Notes: a model not told the origin generated them from the sequence alone. 10,345 nucleotides of DNA from CAZUHN01 sp964620535 (GCA_964620535.1 CAZUHN010000249.1:1-10345), one strand, 5' to 3'; positions 1-6,203 are shown, numbered from the stretch's first letter. Numbers and translations: made by a program.

Positions 1-177
1 CACACAACCCCCCTCACCCCACATCTCCCAGCCCCGCCTCCCGTCAGCGCCCGGCAGCAGCCCTCCCAATCCCGCCGCCCAATCTCCCCTGCCTTGGCGC
101 GGAGAGGGGCGGTCTGTATCATGTCGGCCTTTCGAGCCCGAAAATCGCCGACGTCTGCACATACCGCGCGCCCAGCC

Positions 178-183
178 AGGAGG
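178..183 (+). promoter_or_regulatory. Ribosome binding site of the amidohydrolase gene
   Basis: A full AGGAGG Shine-Dalgarno sequence lies 11 bases before the ATG at 195. The reading frame stays open upstream to the window edge, so this site together with the family-typical N-terminus (MIIDVHAH) decides the start. Confidence 0.7.
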
Positions 184-194
184 CGAAAAACCGC

Positions 195-1190
195 ATGATC
201 ATCGACGTTCACGCCCACGCCCTGCACGAGTCCTTCATCGCCGAGATGGCCGGCGTCCCCAGCTTTCCCATGCCCTTCGAGAAAATGAAGGGGGGCGGCT
301 ACCGCATCGCGGGCTACGGCCCCATGGACCCCCTCGTCTACGATATCGCAGGCCGCGTCAAAAGCCTCGAGTCGCGCGGGGTCGATCTTCAACTCATCGG
401 TCCACCCCCCAAGGTCATCTCGAACGAGGCCGCCGCCGCGGACGCCACCCTCGCCCGGAAGATCAACGCCTCTACCGCCCGCGTCGCCGCCGAGGGCGGG
501 AGCCGCATCGGCGGCCTCGCCGTTCCCCCGGTGGGCGAGCCCGGAGAATGCGCCGAGGAGGTCCGCCGCGCCGTCGGGGAGCACGGCTTCAAGGGCGCCG
601 CCATCGGCACCACCGCGGGCGGGCGGTTGTTGGACGATCCCGCCTTCGATCCCATGTGGGCCGCCTTCGAGGAGCTCGGCCTCCTCGTCTTCATGCACCC
701 GACCAGCGGCCCTCCCCGCGAGAGCACCGAAAAGTACACCCTCCGCACCCTCGTCTACTGGCCCAACGAGCACGCCATTTGCGTCTCCCGCCTCATCTTC
801 GCCGGCCTCTTCGAGCGTCGCCCCGGGCTGAACCTCGTCCTCTCCCACGGCGGGGGCACCCTCCCCTTCCTGCGCGGCCGGATCAACCTCGGCTACACCT
901 CGCCCGAGTACGAAAAGAACGACGACTGCCGCAAGAACATCTCCAAGCCCCCTGGGGACTATTTCGATCAGATCTACTTCGACACCTGCGTCGCAAGCCC
1001 CGAGTCCACCAAATTCCTGGTCGACCTCCTGGGGGCCGAGCGCGTCATGTTCGGGACGGATTTCCCCTACGAGATCGGAGACCCCGAGGGAAAGCACGCC
1101 CTCCCGGCCATCGACGCCCTCCCCGCCGGGGACCGCGAAAAGGTCATGGGCGGGAACGCCGCCGCCATCCTGGAGAAAGTGGGGGGATAA
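195..1190 (+). CDS. Amidohydrolase family 2 (ACMSD-like) metal-dependent hydrolase or decarboxylase
   Basis: A 331-residue TIM-barrel metal-dependent hydrolase of the amidohydrolase-2 family, which includes aminocarboxymuconate-semialdehyde decarboxylase and related decarboxylases or hydrolases. The N-terminal HxH metal motif is H6/H8 (MIIDVHAH). Further expected ligands are H168 in LLVFMHPTSG, H218 in LSHGGGTLPF and D289 in MFGTDFPYE. No carboxylated barrel lysine is expected in this subfamily. The length fits the family (about 300-340). No signal peptide is seen, so the protein should be cytosolic. AGGAGG at 178-183 supports the ATG at 195, and the protein starts exactly where family members start. 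The exact substrate cannot be read from sequence; in this family it is usually an aromatic-ring-cleavage or hydroxybenzoate-type carboxylate. No aromatic-degradation partner is visible in the window, so the pathway is open. The gene is intact, unlike its downstream neighbours. Confidence 0.9.
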   Translation: MIIDVHAHALHESFIAEMAGVPSFPMPFEKMKGGGYRIAGYGPMDPLVYDIAGRVKSLESRGVDLQLIGPPPKVISNEAAAADATLARKINASTARVAAEGGSRIGGLAVPPVGEPGECAEEVRRAVGEHGFKGAAIGTTAGGRLLDDPAFDPMWAAFEELGLLVFMHPTSGPPRESTEKYTLRTLVYWPNEHAICVSRLIFAGLFERRPGLNLVLSHGGGTLPFLRGRINLGYTSPEYEKNDDCRKNISKPPGDYFDQIYFDTCVASPESTKFLVDLLGAERVMFGTDFPYEIGDPEGKHALPAIDALPAGDREKVMGGNAAAILEKVGG

Positions 1191-1381
1191 GGGTCGATCC
1201 CCACTGGTTGGTCTCCCCTCCCCAAAAACCGGTCCTTGTCGAATGAGAGGATTTTCAGCACGCTTTCGGCATGACCGCCCGACCGGGGGGGTAAGGTCAC
1301 ATGGCGAACGGATTTTTCCGCGGAAGCCGACTTTTTGGAGTCGCTCAAATTCGCTGAAGCGCTCCGGCGATAGCGATCGAC

Positions 1382-1387
1382 AGGAGG
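1382..1387 (+). promoter_or_regulatory. Ribosome binding site of the M23-like gene
   Basis: AGGAGG lies 8 bases before the ATG at 1396. The reading frame stays open further upstream from 1243, but this site and the signal peptide that begins at 1396 fix the start. Confidence 0.75.
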
Positions 1388-1395
1388 TTCTGTCC

Positions 1396-2450
1396 ATGAA
1401 GATCGCCGTCATCAACACAGGCAAGATCGCCGGAACGCTTGCTCTCGCCTTCACCTTAGCCGTCTGGCCTCCGCCCGCAGCATCTCAACCCACGCCGGAC
1501 TCGATGCACATGAGGATGGACGCGGATGGCGCCGGAAAAATCCCGGACGGTGAATTTCACGACCGAAAGAGACCCCTTGCATCGTTCAGCAAGGATGGCG
1601 GCGGATTCATGTCCAGGCCCGAGATCGTGGCCGCTTTCGGAGGCGGCGGCAGGCGGAAGAAGAAGGGCCGTTCCCGTTCGAGCGCGCCGCCGAAACAGGC
1701 CCCTGAAACAAGCGATGGCCGCACGGCGGGGGACGCTCCCGACCAGGTGACCCTATGCGCCATCGGGCGCGGGCGGAGCTATGATATCAAACTCGCCATT
1801 GAAAGAGGGCTCTTCGAAACAGGGTTGCGGCCCCGTTTTCCGGAGAATGCGAGATGCCGCGACATCGATGAACAGTACGCCATTTCGTATACACACAAAC
1901 GCCCGAGGGAAAACTACTATGTCGGCGCCGTGGGGAACCCCCATCATCGCGGCGGCCGCGGGGACCGTTGTGGGCAAATACTTGGGTGAGGATACCCCTC
2001 GCGGCATTGGAATCGTCTTGCGTCACAGCCCGGAAGACACGAGGGATCCCGCTTTGGATCTATACCCAGTACACCCACTTCTCGGAGATGCCGAAACAGG
2101 GCGTAGGCCAACGCGTACGCATGGGCGAGGTTTTCGGCCCTACGGGAAATACGGGGATCAGCACAAGAACGGGCAGGCAAAGCAGAAGACGCCGGCCCGC
2201 GATTCATTTCGGCGTATTTTACAGCACCAGCGAGAAATACGCCGCGCTTCGCCGTGCGATCATCCCGGTAAATGGCCAGTGGATGGACCCGGTCGCACTT
2301 TTCCGGAAAAAGCTTCCCCTGGACTCCTATGCCATGAAGGCGCTTCCGGCGGCGGGAAAAAAGGTTCCGATCTCTGTCATGTTTGACGGCGGCGAGGCGT
2401 TTCCCGCCGATACGAAAATCGTTTGGCCGTATACGTGCAAACGCAGGTAA
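1396..2450 (+). pseudogene. Exported EF-hand/M23-type peptidoglycan peptidase-like gene, broken by two frameshifts
   Basis: The gene starts at ATG 1396 with a clear signal peptide (MKIAVINTGKIAG then a hydrophobic stretch ending PPAAS). Two degenerate EF-hands follow (DADGAGKIPDGE at about 1516-1551, then SKDGGGFMSRPE), then a basic linker. The M23 (LytM/lysostaphin-like) domain is spread over three frames. Frame 1 runs to about 1929 (THKRPRENYYVGA). Frame 2 covers about 1928-2044 (PWGTPIIAAAAGTVVGKYLG, LRHSPEDT). Frame 3 runs to TAA 2450 (IPLWIYTQYTHFSEMP, RPAIHFGVF, ending KIVWPYTCKRR). The joined reading is continuous protein of about 350 residues. The first break fits loss of a GC pair in a GCGCGCC-like run near 1925-1929. 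The second fits a one-base insertion near 2042-2046. M23 enzymes cut peptide cross-bridges in the cell wall. Whether this is true decay or assembly error cannot be told from sequence alone. Confidence 0.8.
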
Positions 2451-2532
2451 TCCCTTCCGACGGGCCTGCGCGCCCCTGCGAAACAGGGAGAGGGAGGCCG
2501 CACGCGGGAAGATTGGCCGCGGGAAATGTCCG

Positions 2533-2820
2533 ATGAAAATAGCGCATCATCCCCTGATTTCAAATATTTTTGATTTTTCCGGAACCGTGGGGGGGCTTGC
2601 GATCGGCCTCCTCGTCTGGAACAGCTTCGTTGCCGGAGGCGCGCTGGCTCTCCTCGGCATGGGGTTGTCCCATTTGATCTTCGTAATCCTTCTGCCCGCG
2701 AGATGCCCGAATTGCAACGGCCACACCTCCTACCGGAGGGGCAGAAGACCGCACCGGTATGAGTGCAATAAGTGCTATCACGTAGAAACGGCAAAAATGA
2801 GCACCAACTGGGGCGGTTGA
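2533..2820 (+). CDS. Small membrane protein with C-terminal zinc ribbon
   Basis: A 95-residue hypothetical protein. Two hydrophobic helices are predicted at about residues 16-34 and 36-54 (GLAIGLLVWNSFVAGGALAL, then GLSHLIFVILL). A C-terminal four-cysteine zinc ribbon follows: C58PNC61 and C78NKC81, separated by a basic segment (SYRRGRRPHRYE). This layout suggests an inner-membrane protein with the ribbon on the cytoplasmic, positively charged side. I do not recognise a named family, and the partner could be nucleic acid or protein. ATG 2533 is chosen because the protein reads sensibly from there. The same frame upstream to 2383 is low-quality sequence that overlaps the end of the M23-like gene. 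The ribosome binding site is poor. The last 43 bases overlap the convergent gene on the minus strand. Confidence 0.65.
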   Translation: MKIAHHPLISNIFDFSGTVGGLAIGLLVWNSFVAGGALALLGMGLSHLIFVILLPARCPNCNGHTSYRRGRRPHRYECNKCYHVETAKMSTNWGG

Positions 2821-3287
2821 GCCCAATAATGCGATTCCGGCAGTAAGATGATGAACGCGGCCCCGTGCCCCGCCTCTAACCGTTCCGGCCCGGCGAAAAG
2901 TATCCTCTCAATTTCATTATCGTCCGCACAATATTCGCGGTACCTCCTCGTCGCTCCGCTTCGAGGATTTTTTTTCGCCACGCGGCGCAGGATCTCCCGC
3001 TCCGCCTCCTCTCCGCGATGGGCCACCTCCTCGTGCGTGAAGAGCCCCTTCCGCTCCGCGAATTTATCGAGAAAAAGCACCATCATCTCCATCCGTTCCA
3101 CTCGACGGATGAGTAGCCGCCGGTGGCAGTTCAGCACGTACAGGCTGATGTGCTCTCCCGTCACGGACCGGAATACCTCCCGCCCCTCCGCCAGCGTCCC
3201 TCCCGCCAGAAAGCACAAGTCCACCGCGTCCTCCGCCCCGCTCATCTCGATCTTACTCCGCGACCACCGCTCCCGCCACGGAAACAT
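2778..3287 (-). CDS. Hypothetical protein, unrecognised family
   Basis: A 169-residue ORF on the minus strand that reads like real protein: mixed composition, no low-complexity runs and an alternating helical, charged pattern (RRVERMEMMVLFLDKFAERK, then EEVAHRGEEAEREILRRVAK). The opposite strand gives only Ser/Arg-rich shadow sequence. I do not recognise the family. It has no signal peptide or membrane segment. The start is uncertain. The ATG at 3287 has no good ribosome binding site, yet the reading continues plausibly upstream for 11 codons (NELKGKIPDYR) to a TGA at 3321-3323. A perfect AGGAGGTGA sits just there but serves an out-of-frame ATG at 3319 that stops after two codons. A small indel at the true start is possible. 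The 3' end overlaps the convergent zinc-ribbon gene by 43 bases, so the two cannot be independently deleted there. Confidence 0.55.
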   Translation of the reverse strand: MFPWRERWSRSKIEMSGAEDAVDLCFLAGGTLAEGREVFRSVTGEHISLYVLNCHRRLLIRRVERMEMMVLFLDKFAERKGLFTHEEVAHRGEEAEREILRRVAKKNPRSGATRRYREYCADDNEIERILFAGPERLEAGHGAAFIILLPESHYWAQPPQLVLIFAVST

Positions 3288-3320
3288 CCGGTAATCGGGG
3301 ATTTTTCCTTTTAGTTCATT

Positions 3321-3329
3321 TCACCTCCT
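3321..3329 (-). promoter_or_regulatory. Strong Shine-Dalgarno (AGGAGGTGA) before the unrecognised minus-strand gene
   Basis: On the minus strand, AGGAGGTGA is followed one base later by ATG (3319-3317), AAC and TAA. The long frame beginning in-frame at 3320 has no start codon until 3287, 34 bases beyond the Shine-Dalgarno. The site is therefore either a leader mini-ORF or the remains of the original start after a small indel. Confidence 0.5.
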
Positions 3330-3338
3330 TTCCCTCTT

Positions 3339-3432
3339 CCATCCCCTCCGTAGGGGCGGGTTTCAAACCCGCCTTTTCTCTTCTCCCTCTCCCGGAGGGA
3401 GAGGGTTGGAGTGAGGGAAAGCCATCCCCTCC
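3339..3432. repeat. 11-base direct repeats flanking the palindrome cluster
   Basis: CCATCCCCTCC occurs at 3339-3349 and again at 3422-3432, bracketing 72 bases that contain the palindromes. This could be a target-site duplication of a small non-autonomous element. However, the motif is C-rich in a C-rich region and the left copy overlaps the first palindrome, so chance remains possible. Confidence 0.4.
3343..3405. repeat. Cluster of three short palindromes (REP/MITE-like)
   Basis: Three inverted repeats follow one another. CCCCT/AGGGG has arms 3343-3347 and 3352-3356. GGCGGGTTT/AAACCCGCC is perfect, with 9-base arms 3355-3363 and 3365-3373 and a one-base centre. CCCTCTCCC/GGGAGAGGG is perfect, with 9-base arms 3385-3393 and 3397-3405 around GGA. 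The tail GGTTGGAGTGAGGG and both palindromes resemble the dispersed intergenic repeats common in many proteobacterial and metagenomic genomes, usually near gene ends. The second palindrome lacks a T-run, so it is not a classic terminator. Confidence 0.65.
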
Positions 3433-3760
3433 ACACCCCCACACCGAGCACCCCTTGCGGCGGGGAGCGCGAGGACAGTTTGAGGGATGCGGAGCCGGAG
3501 CCAACTGCCAGAAATTCGGGGTGGGGATACCCTTAGCATTTGTGCTTTCTTCAACAATGTCATCCAATCTGTCCGGAAAAATTCCTCATATATCTTATTC
3601 TGATCCATCTGAATTTGGTTTTTTCGCAAGAATCCGAATTCGCTGTTGGCCGCGTCACGAAATAACCTTCATCCCCCTCCTCCCTGTTTCCCCTCCCGTC
3701 GCTTTACCGCGATACTGACTCCGCACGACGGAATCCGACCCCTCTTTCCGGGAGTTCTCC

Positions 3761-4440
3761 ATGGCCTACTTCTTCAAGCGCCAACCCCTCCACTTCGCGC
3801 TTCTCGCCCTTTTGCTGTTGGTGGTGTGGGCGCTGGGGGGGCGGGGGAGACGGAGGGGTCTGCATTTCTGGGAGCCGGGACGCGCGCCTGGTTCCGCGCA
3901 GCGTTGATCGTTCCCGTCCTGCATCAGGTCTACGTCTGGCTCGCCTGGCGGGGGGAGCTCTGCTTCTCGGCCGTGACGAAAATTCTCGGGCCGGGGGGCT
4001 TCCGCCCCTATGCGGTTCTCTTCTCGATCTTCATGCTGCTTCGGATTCTCATCTTCCTAGGACTCGCAATTTCGGACCGGGGCACGGTTCCCCTTCCGGC
4101 GGCGGCGACCCTCCCCCTCGCGGCCGCCGCCGCCGCCCTCTCGGCCTACGCCTTCTACTCCGTCGCCCGATACTTCACTTTCCGACGCGCGTTCGGGATC
4201 GACCACTTCGATCCGGCCTATCGGAGCGCCCCCTTGGTGCGAGAGGGGATTTTCCGCTACACCCGGAACGGGATGTACACCTTCGCCTTCCTGATTTTCT
4301 GGGCGATCACCCTGATCTTCGCCTCGCGGGCGGCGCTGGTCGCCTCCCTCTTCGCCCACGCCTACGTCTGGGTGCACTACTTATGCACGGAAAAGCCGGA
4401 CATGGAGGTCATCTACGGCGGGGCGGGAAGTCCCGGATGA
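3761..4440 (+). pseudogene. PEMT/ICMT-like integral membrane methyltransferase gene with a frameshift in a G7 run
   Basis: ATG 3761 (GGGAG at 3750-3754, 6-base spacing) begins MAYFFKRQPLHFALLALLLL, a first membrane helix. At seven G (3835-3841) the frame must move by -1 to continue. From there the frame ending at TGA 4440 encodes about four or five more helices (ALIVPVLHQVYVWLAW; AVLFSIFMLLRILIFLGLAI; an Ala-rich helix; FAFLIFWAITLIFASRAALV). The signature GIFRYTRNGMY and the C-terminal CTEKPDMEVIYG match the pattern of phospholipid/isoprenylcysteine-type methyltransferases, which use S-adenosylmethionine on lipid or protein substrates. The usual RNP/RHP-x-Y motif reads RNGMY. The reconstructed length is about 226 residues. 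The run G GGG GGG is in exact phase for a -1 slippery heptamer, so programmed slippage, phase variation, decay or an assembly error are all possible. A shorter product from GTG 3826 is an alternative. Confidence 0.65.
3835..3841 (+). other. G7 homopolymer at the frame junction
   Basis: Seven consecutive G follow CT. In the frame of ATG 3761 they read CTG GGG GGG CGG. With one more G, or a -1 slip, they read on as GCG GGG GAG into the long downstream frame. The tract lies just after the first predicted membrane helix. Confidence 0.7.
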
Positions 4441-4464
4441 CCCTCAGGGTCCCGGATGGCCCTC
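4430..4464. repeat. Near-perfect 16-base tandem duplication at the methyltransferase stop
   Basis: GTCCCGGATGACCCTC (4430-4445) recurs as GTCCCGGATGGCCCTC (4449-4464), one mismatch, 19-base period. The first copy contains the TGA stop of the methyltransferase gene. A 5-bp inverted repeat GACCC/GGGTC (4439-4443, 4447-4451) spans the junction. There is no T-run, so it is not called a terminator. Confidence 0.6.
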
Positions 4465-4559
4465 GTCCGAATTCTCCCCCTTTCCTATCGGATTGGCAAT
4501 ACGTATTTTCCGAATGTTCGGGGCGGGCAGCGAATTCCCCTCCCCTACCTTTTTCACCC

Positions 4560-4735
4560 CTCCATGCCTTGGTGGAGAGGCGCAGCATCTCGTGGGTGGG
4601 GGCAGGGAGGTTGTGTTTTTTTCCAGAGCGAGGAGACGCTCCGCCAGGGCCTCGATCTCGGTCTTCCGGCCCGCGCGCAAATCCTGCCACACGGAGTTGC
4701 GGTTCCCGGCAATGGCGCGGGCCGGGAAAACCCGG
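4560..4735 (-). pseudogene. C-terminal remnant of a ketopantoate reductase (PanE/ApbA)
   Basis: Immediately downstream of folC on the same strand, two overlapping frames together read as the C-terminal helical domain of 2-dehydropantoate 2-reductase. One frame gives NRNSVWQDLRAGRKTEIEAL, then AERLLALE. The other gives GKKHNLPAPTHEMLRLSTKA. Family members end with S-M-x-Q-D-x-x-x-G-R-x-T-E-I-D, then L-G-x-x-x-G-x-P-x-P-x-x-x-x-L. The frames join in a run of seven A on the coding strand (plus-strand T7, 4616-4622). Only about 55-60 of about 300 residues are present. The NADPH-binding N-terminal domain is absent because the region upstream is intact folC. PanE normally reduces ketopantoate to pantoate for coenzyme A. 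This piece cannot be active. It suggests that a panE gene once followed folC and was mostly lost. Confidence 0.65.
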
Positions 4736-4744
4736 GGCGCCCGC

Positions 4745-6202
4745 TCAAAGAGGCGGGTCCTTCGGAAAGGTTCCGCCTTCCGGAAAGGCCTCGCCGGCCG
4801 CGGCGATCCGCTCCGCCGGGATCCATCTGCGGCGAAGTTCCCCGGCCAGATAAAAAGATCCCGCGACGATGACGAGGTCTTCCTCCCCGGCCTCGGCGAG
4901 GGCGGCATCGAGCGCCGCCCACGGATCATAGAGGATCCGCACCCCCTCCGCCCCCGCCCCTTCGAGTGCCGCGGCGAGTTTTTCGGGCGGAAGGGCCGGC
5001 CGGGGTGTCCTGCCGGGCGGGAGGGTGGCGAAAAACCGGTCTCCCGCGAGAGCAAAGGCCGCCGCCATCCCACCGTAATCCTTGTCCTCCAAAGCCCCCA
5101 CCACGAAGAGTCTCCGGCGCGCGGAAAGAGACGCAACCGCCTCGGCGAGCGCCCGGGCCTTGTCCCGATTGTGGGCCCCGTCCAGGATGACGGCCGGCCG
5201 ACCCGCCATGCGCTCCAGCCGGGCGGGAAGCCGCGCCGCCGAAACTCCCGCCCGGACGGAATCCTCCGCCAGCCCGAGTAGGCGGCAGGCGCCCGCGGCG
5301 AGGGCCGCGTTCGCCGCCTGGTGCGCGCCCCCCATCCGGGTCTCGATACCGCCCCAGTGCGTTCCGTCCCCGAACCGGAGGCCGAAGCGGCAGCCGCCGA
5401 TTCCCCACCGCAGCCCCTCGGCCCGGGGCGGAGTGTGCAGTTCCGCGCCACGCTCCCAGGCGGCCCGCTCCACTTCCATGCGAGCATCGGGGTGATCCGC
5501 GCCGCAAAGGACGCGCCCCTCCGGGGTGATGATCCCCGCCTTGTCCCGGGCCACCTCCGCCACGCTCTCCCCGAGCAGATCGGTGTGGTCCAGCCCGATC
5601 GGAGTGATCACGTCGAGGACGGCGGGGGCGGCCGCGCGCGTGGCATCGTAGGAACCGCCGAGCCCCGCCTCGAGGATCAGATAATCGCAACCCGCCGTCT
5701 CCGCGGCGAGGAGCAGCAGCCCCAGCGTTCCCTCAAAATACGAAGGCGGCCCCACCGCCGGGTCCTCCCCCACCTCGGCGGCGGCAGCGGCGAGCCTGCG
5801 GGCGCACTGCCCGGCGAGGGGGGCTTCCAGAAACCGCCCGTTCACCCAAAAACGCTCGGCCAGCGAGGTCAAGTGGGGCGAGAAGAACGCCGCCGCACTC
5901 CGGCCCGCCGCCCGGAGCGACTCGGCGATCATCAGGGCGGCGGAGCCCTTCCCGCTCGTCCCCGCGACGTGGACGATCTTCCGCTCGCGGTGCGGATTCC
6001 CGAGGGCGTCCAAAAGGCGGCGAACCCGCTCCAGCCCCAACCCCTCGATGCGGATTCCCCGGCCGTCACGTCTGGGGCGCCAGTCTTTATTAGGAAACGC
6101 GGCGAGGGCTTCGAGGAAGGCCCCGATCCGTCGGTAAACTTCCGCCGGGGGGGGCGTTTCCTCTTCCAACCCCCGGGGAAGGATCAGGGTGCCCGGCCGC
6201 AT
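4745..6202 (-). CDS. folC: Bifunctional folylpolyglutamate synthase/dihydrofolate synthase
   Basis: A 485-residue Mur-ligase-family enzyme. It adds L-glutamate to dihydropteroate and/or extends the polyglutamate tail of folates in the cytosol, using ATP. Motifs in order: P-loop GTSGKGS (residues 81-87), SPHL (108-111), FEGTLG (156-161), EAGLGGSYDAT (178-188), GLDHTDLLG (203-211), DKAGII (220-225), ARLERM (327-332) and DGAHN (341-345). All Mur-ligase landmarks are present; serine replaces the more usual Asn in the P-loop. The start at ATG 6202 is chosen over the longer frame from 6280 because it lies one base after the purH stop (TGA-T-ATG), a classic coupled arrangement, and the extra 26 residues are only purH in another frame. 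The N-terminus before the P-loop is about 80 residues, somewhat long. It is the last intact gene of the ilvA-purH-folC unit. FolC products serve PurH as formyl carrier. Which of the two activities dominates cannot be read from sequence. Confidence 0.92.
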   Translation of the reverse strand: MRPGTLILPRGLEEETPPPAEVYRRIGAFLEALAAFPNKDWRPRRDGRGIRIEGLGLERVRRLLDALGNPHRERKIVHVAGTSGKGSAALMIAESLRAAGRSAAAFFSPHLTSLAERFWVNGRFLEAPLAGQCARRLAAAAAEVGEDPAVGPPSYFEGTLGLLLLAAETAGCDYLILEAGLGGSYDATRAAAPAVLDVITPIGLDHTDLLGESVAEVARDKAGIITPEGRVLCGADHPDARMEVERAAWERGAELHTPPRAEGLRWGIGGCRFGLRFGDGTHWGGIETRMGGAHQAANAALAAGACRLLGLAEDSVRAGVSAARLPARLERMAGRPAVILDGAHNRDKARALAEAVASLSARRRLFVVGALEDKDYGGMAAAFALAGDRFFATLPPGRTPRPALPPEKLAAALEGAGAEGVRILYDPWAALDAALAEAGEEDLVIVAGSFYLAGELRRRWIPAERIAAAGEAFPEGGTFPKDPPL

Positions 6203-6203
6203 A

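Larger units (their letters stand above)
3288..3760. other. 473-base non-coding spacer with palindromes and an AT-richer island
   Basis: No convincing gene lies here. From left to right it holds the translation start region of the minus-strand gene (3288-3330) and a palindrome cluster with flanking 11-base direct repeats (3339-3432). A GC-rich stretch and a markedly AT-richer island (about 3540-3640) follow, then the Shine-Dalgarno of the methyltransferase gene (GGGAG, 3750-3754). An 88-codon minus-strand frame (3363-3629) exists. Its end is the translated palindromic repeat (HSNPLPPGEGE-like), a typical spurious ORF tail, so I do not call it a gene. Confidence 0.6.

Noticed and set aside
1..194. 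Frame open from the window edge into the amidohydrolase (reading GLSSPKIADVCTYRAPSQEAKNR just before ATG 195)
   Set aside because: Upstream of about 100 it becomes C-rich, Pro/Ser low-complexity sequence. The family start and AGGAGG at 178-183 favour ATG 195. I see no upstream gene.
548..1246. 232-codon plus-strand frame inside the amidohydrolase gene
   Set aside because: Arg-rich shadow of the intact amidohydrolase in another frame.
1260..1345. Inverted repeats GACC..GGTC and CGACT..AGTCG between amidohydrolase and M23-like gene
   Set aside because: Stems of 4-5 bp without a T-run or operator-like symmetry, expected by chance in GC-rich DNA.
2474..2488. Hairpin CCCTG-CGAAA-CAGGG after the M23-like gene as terminator
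   Set aside because: Only a 5-bp stem and no T-run follows, so it is not supported as a terminator.
3363..3629. 88-codon minus-strand frame in the spacer
   Set aside because: Its C-terminus is the translated palindromic repeat (PHSNPLPPGEGE), a well-known kind of spurious tail, and its start lies in the AT-rich island without a ribosome site.
4444..5487. 347-codon minus-strand frame overlapping folC
   Set aside because: Mostly an alternative frame of folC with Arg/Pro/Gly-rich nonsense. Only its last part, outside folC, carries the panE-like remnant, which is reported separately.
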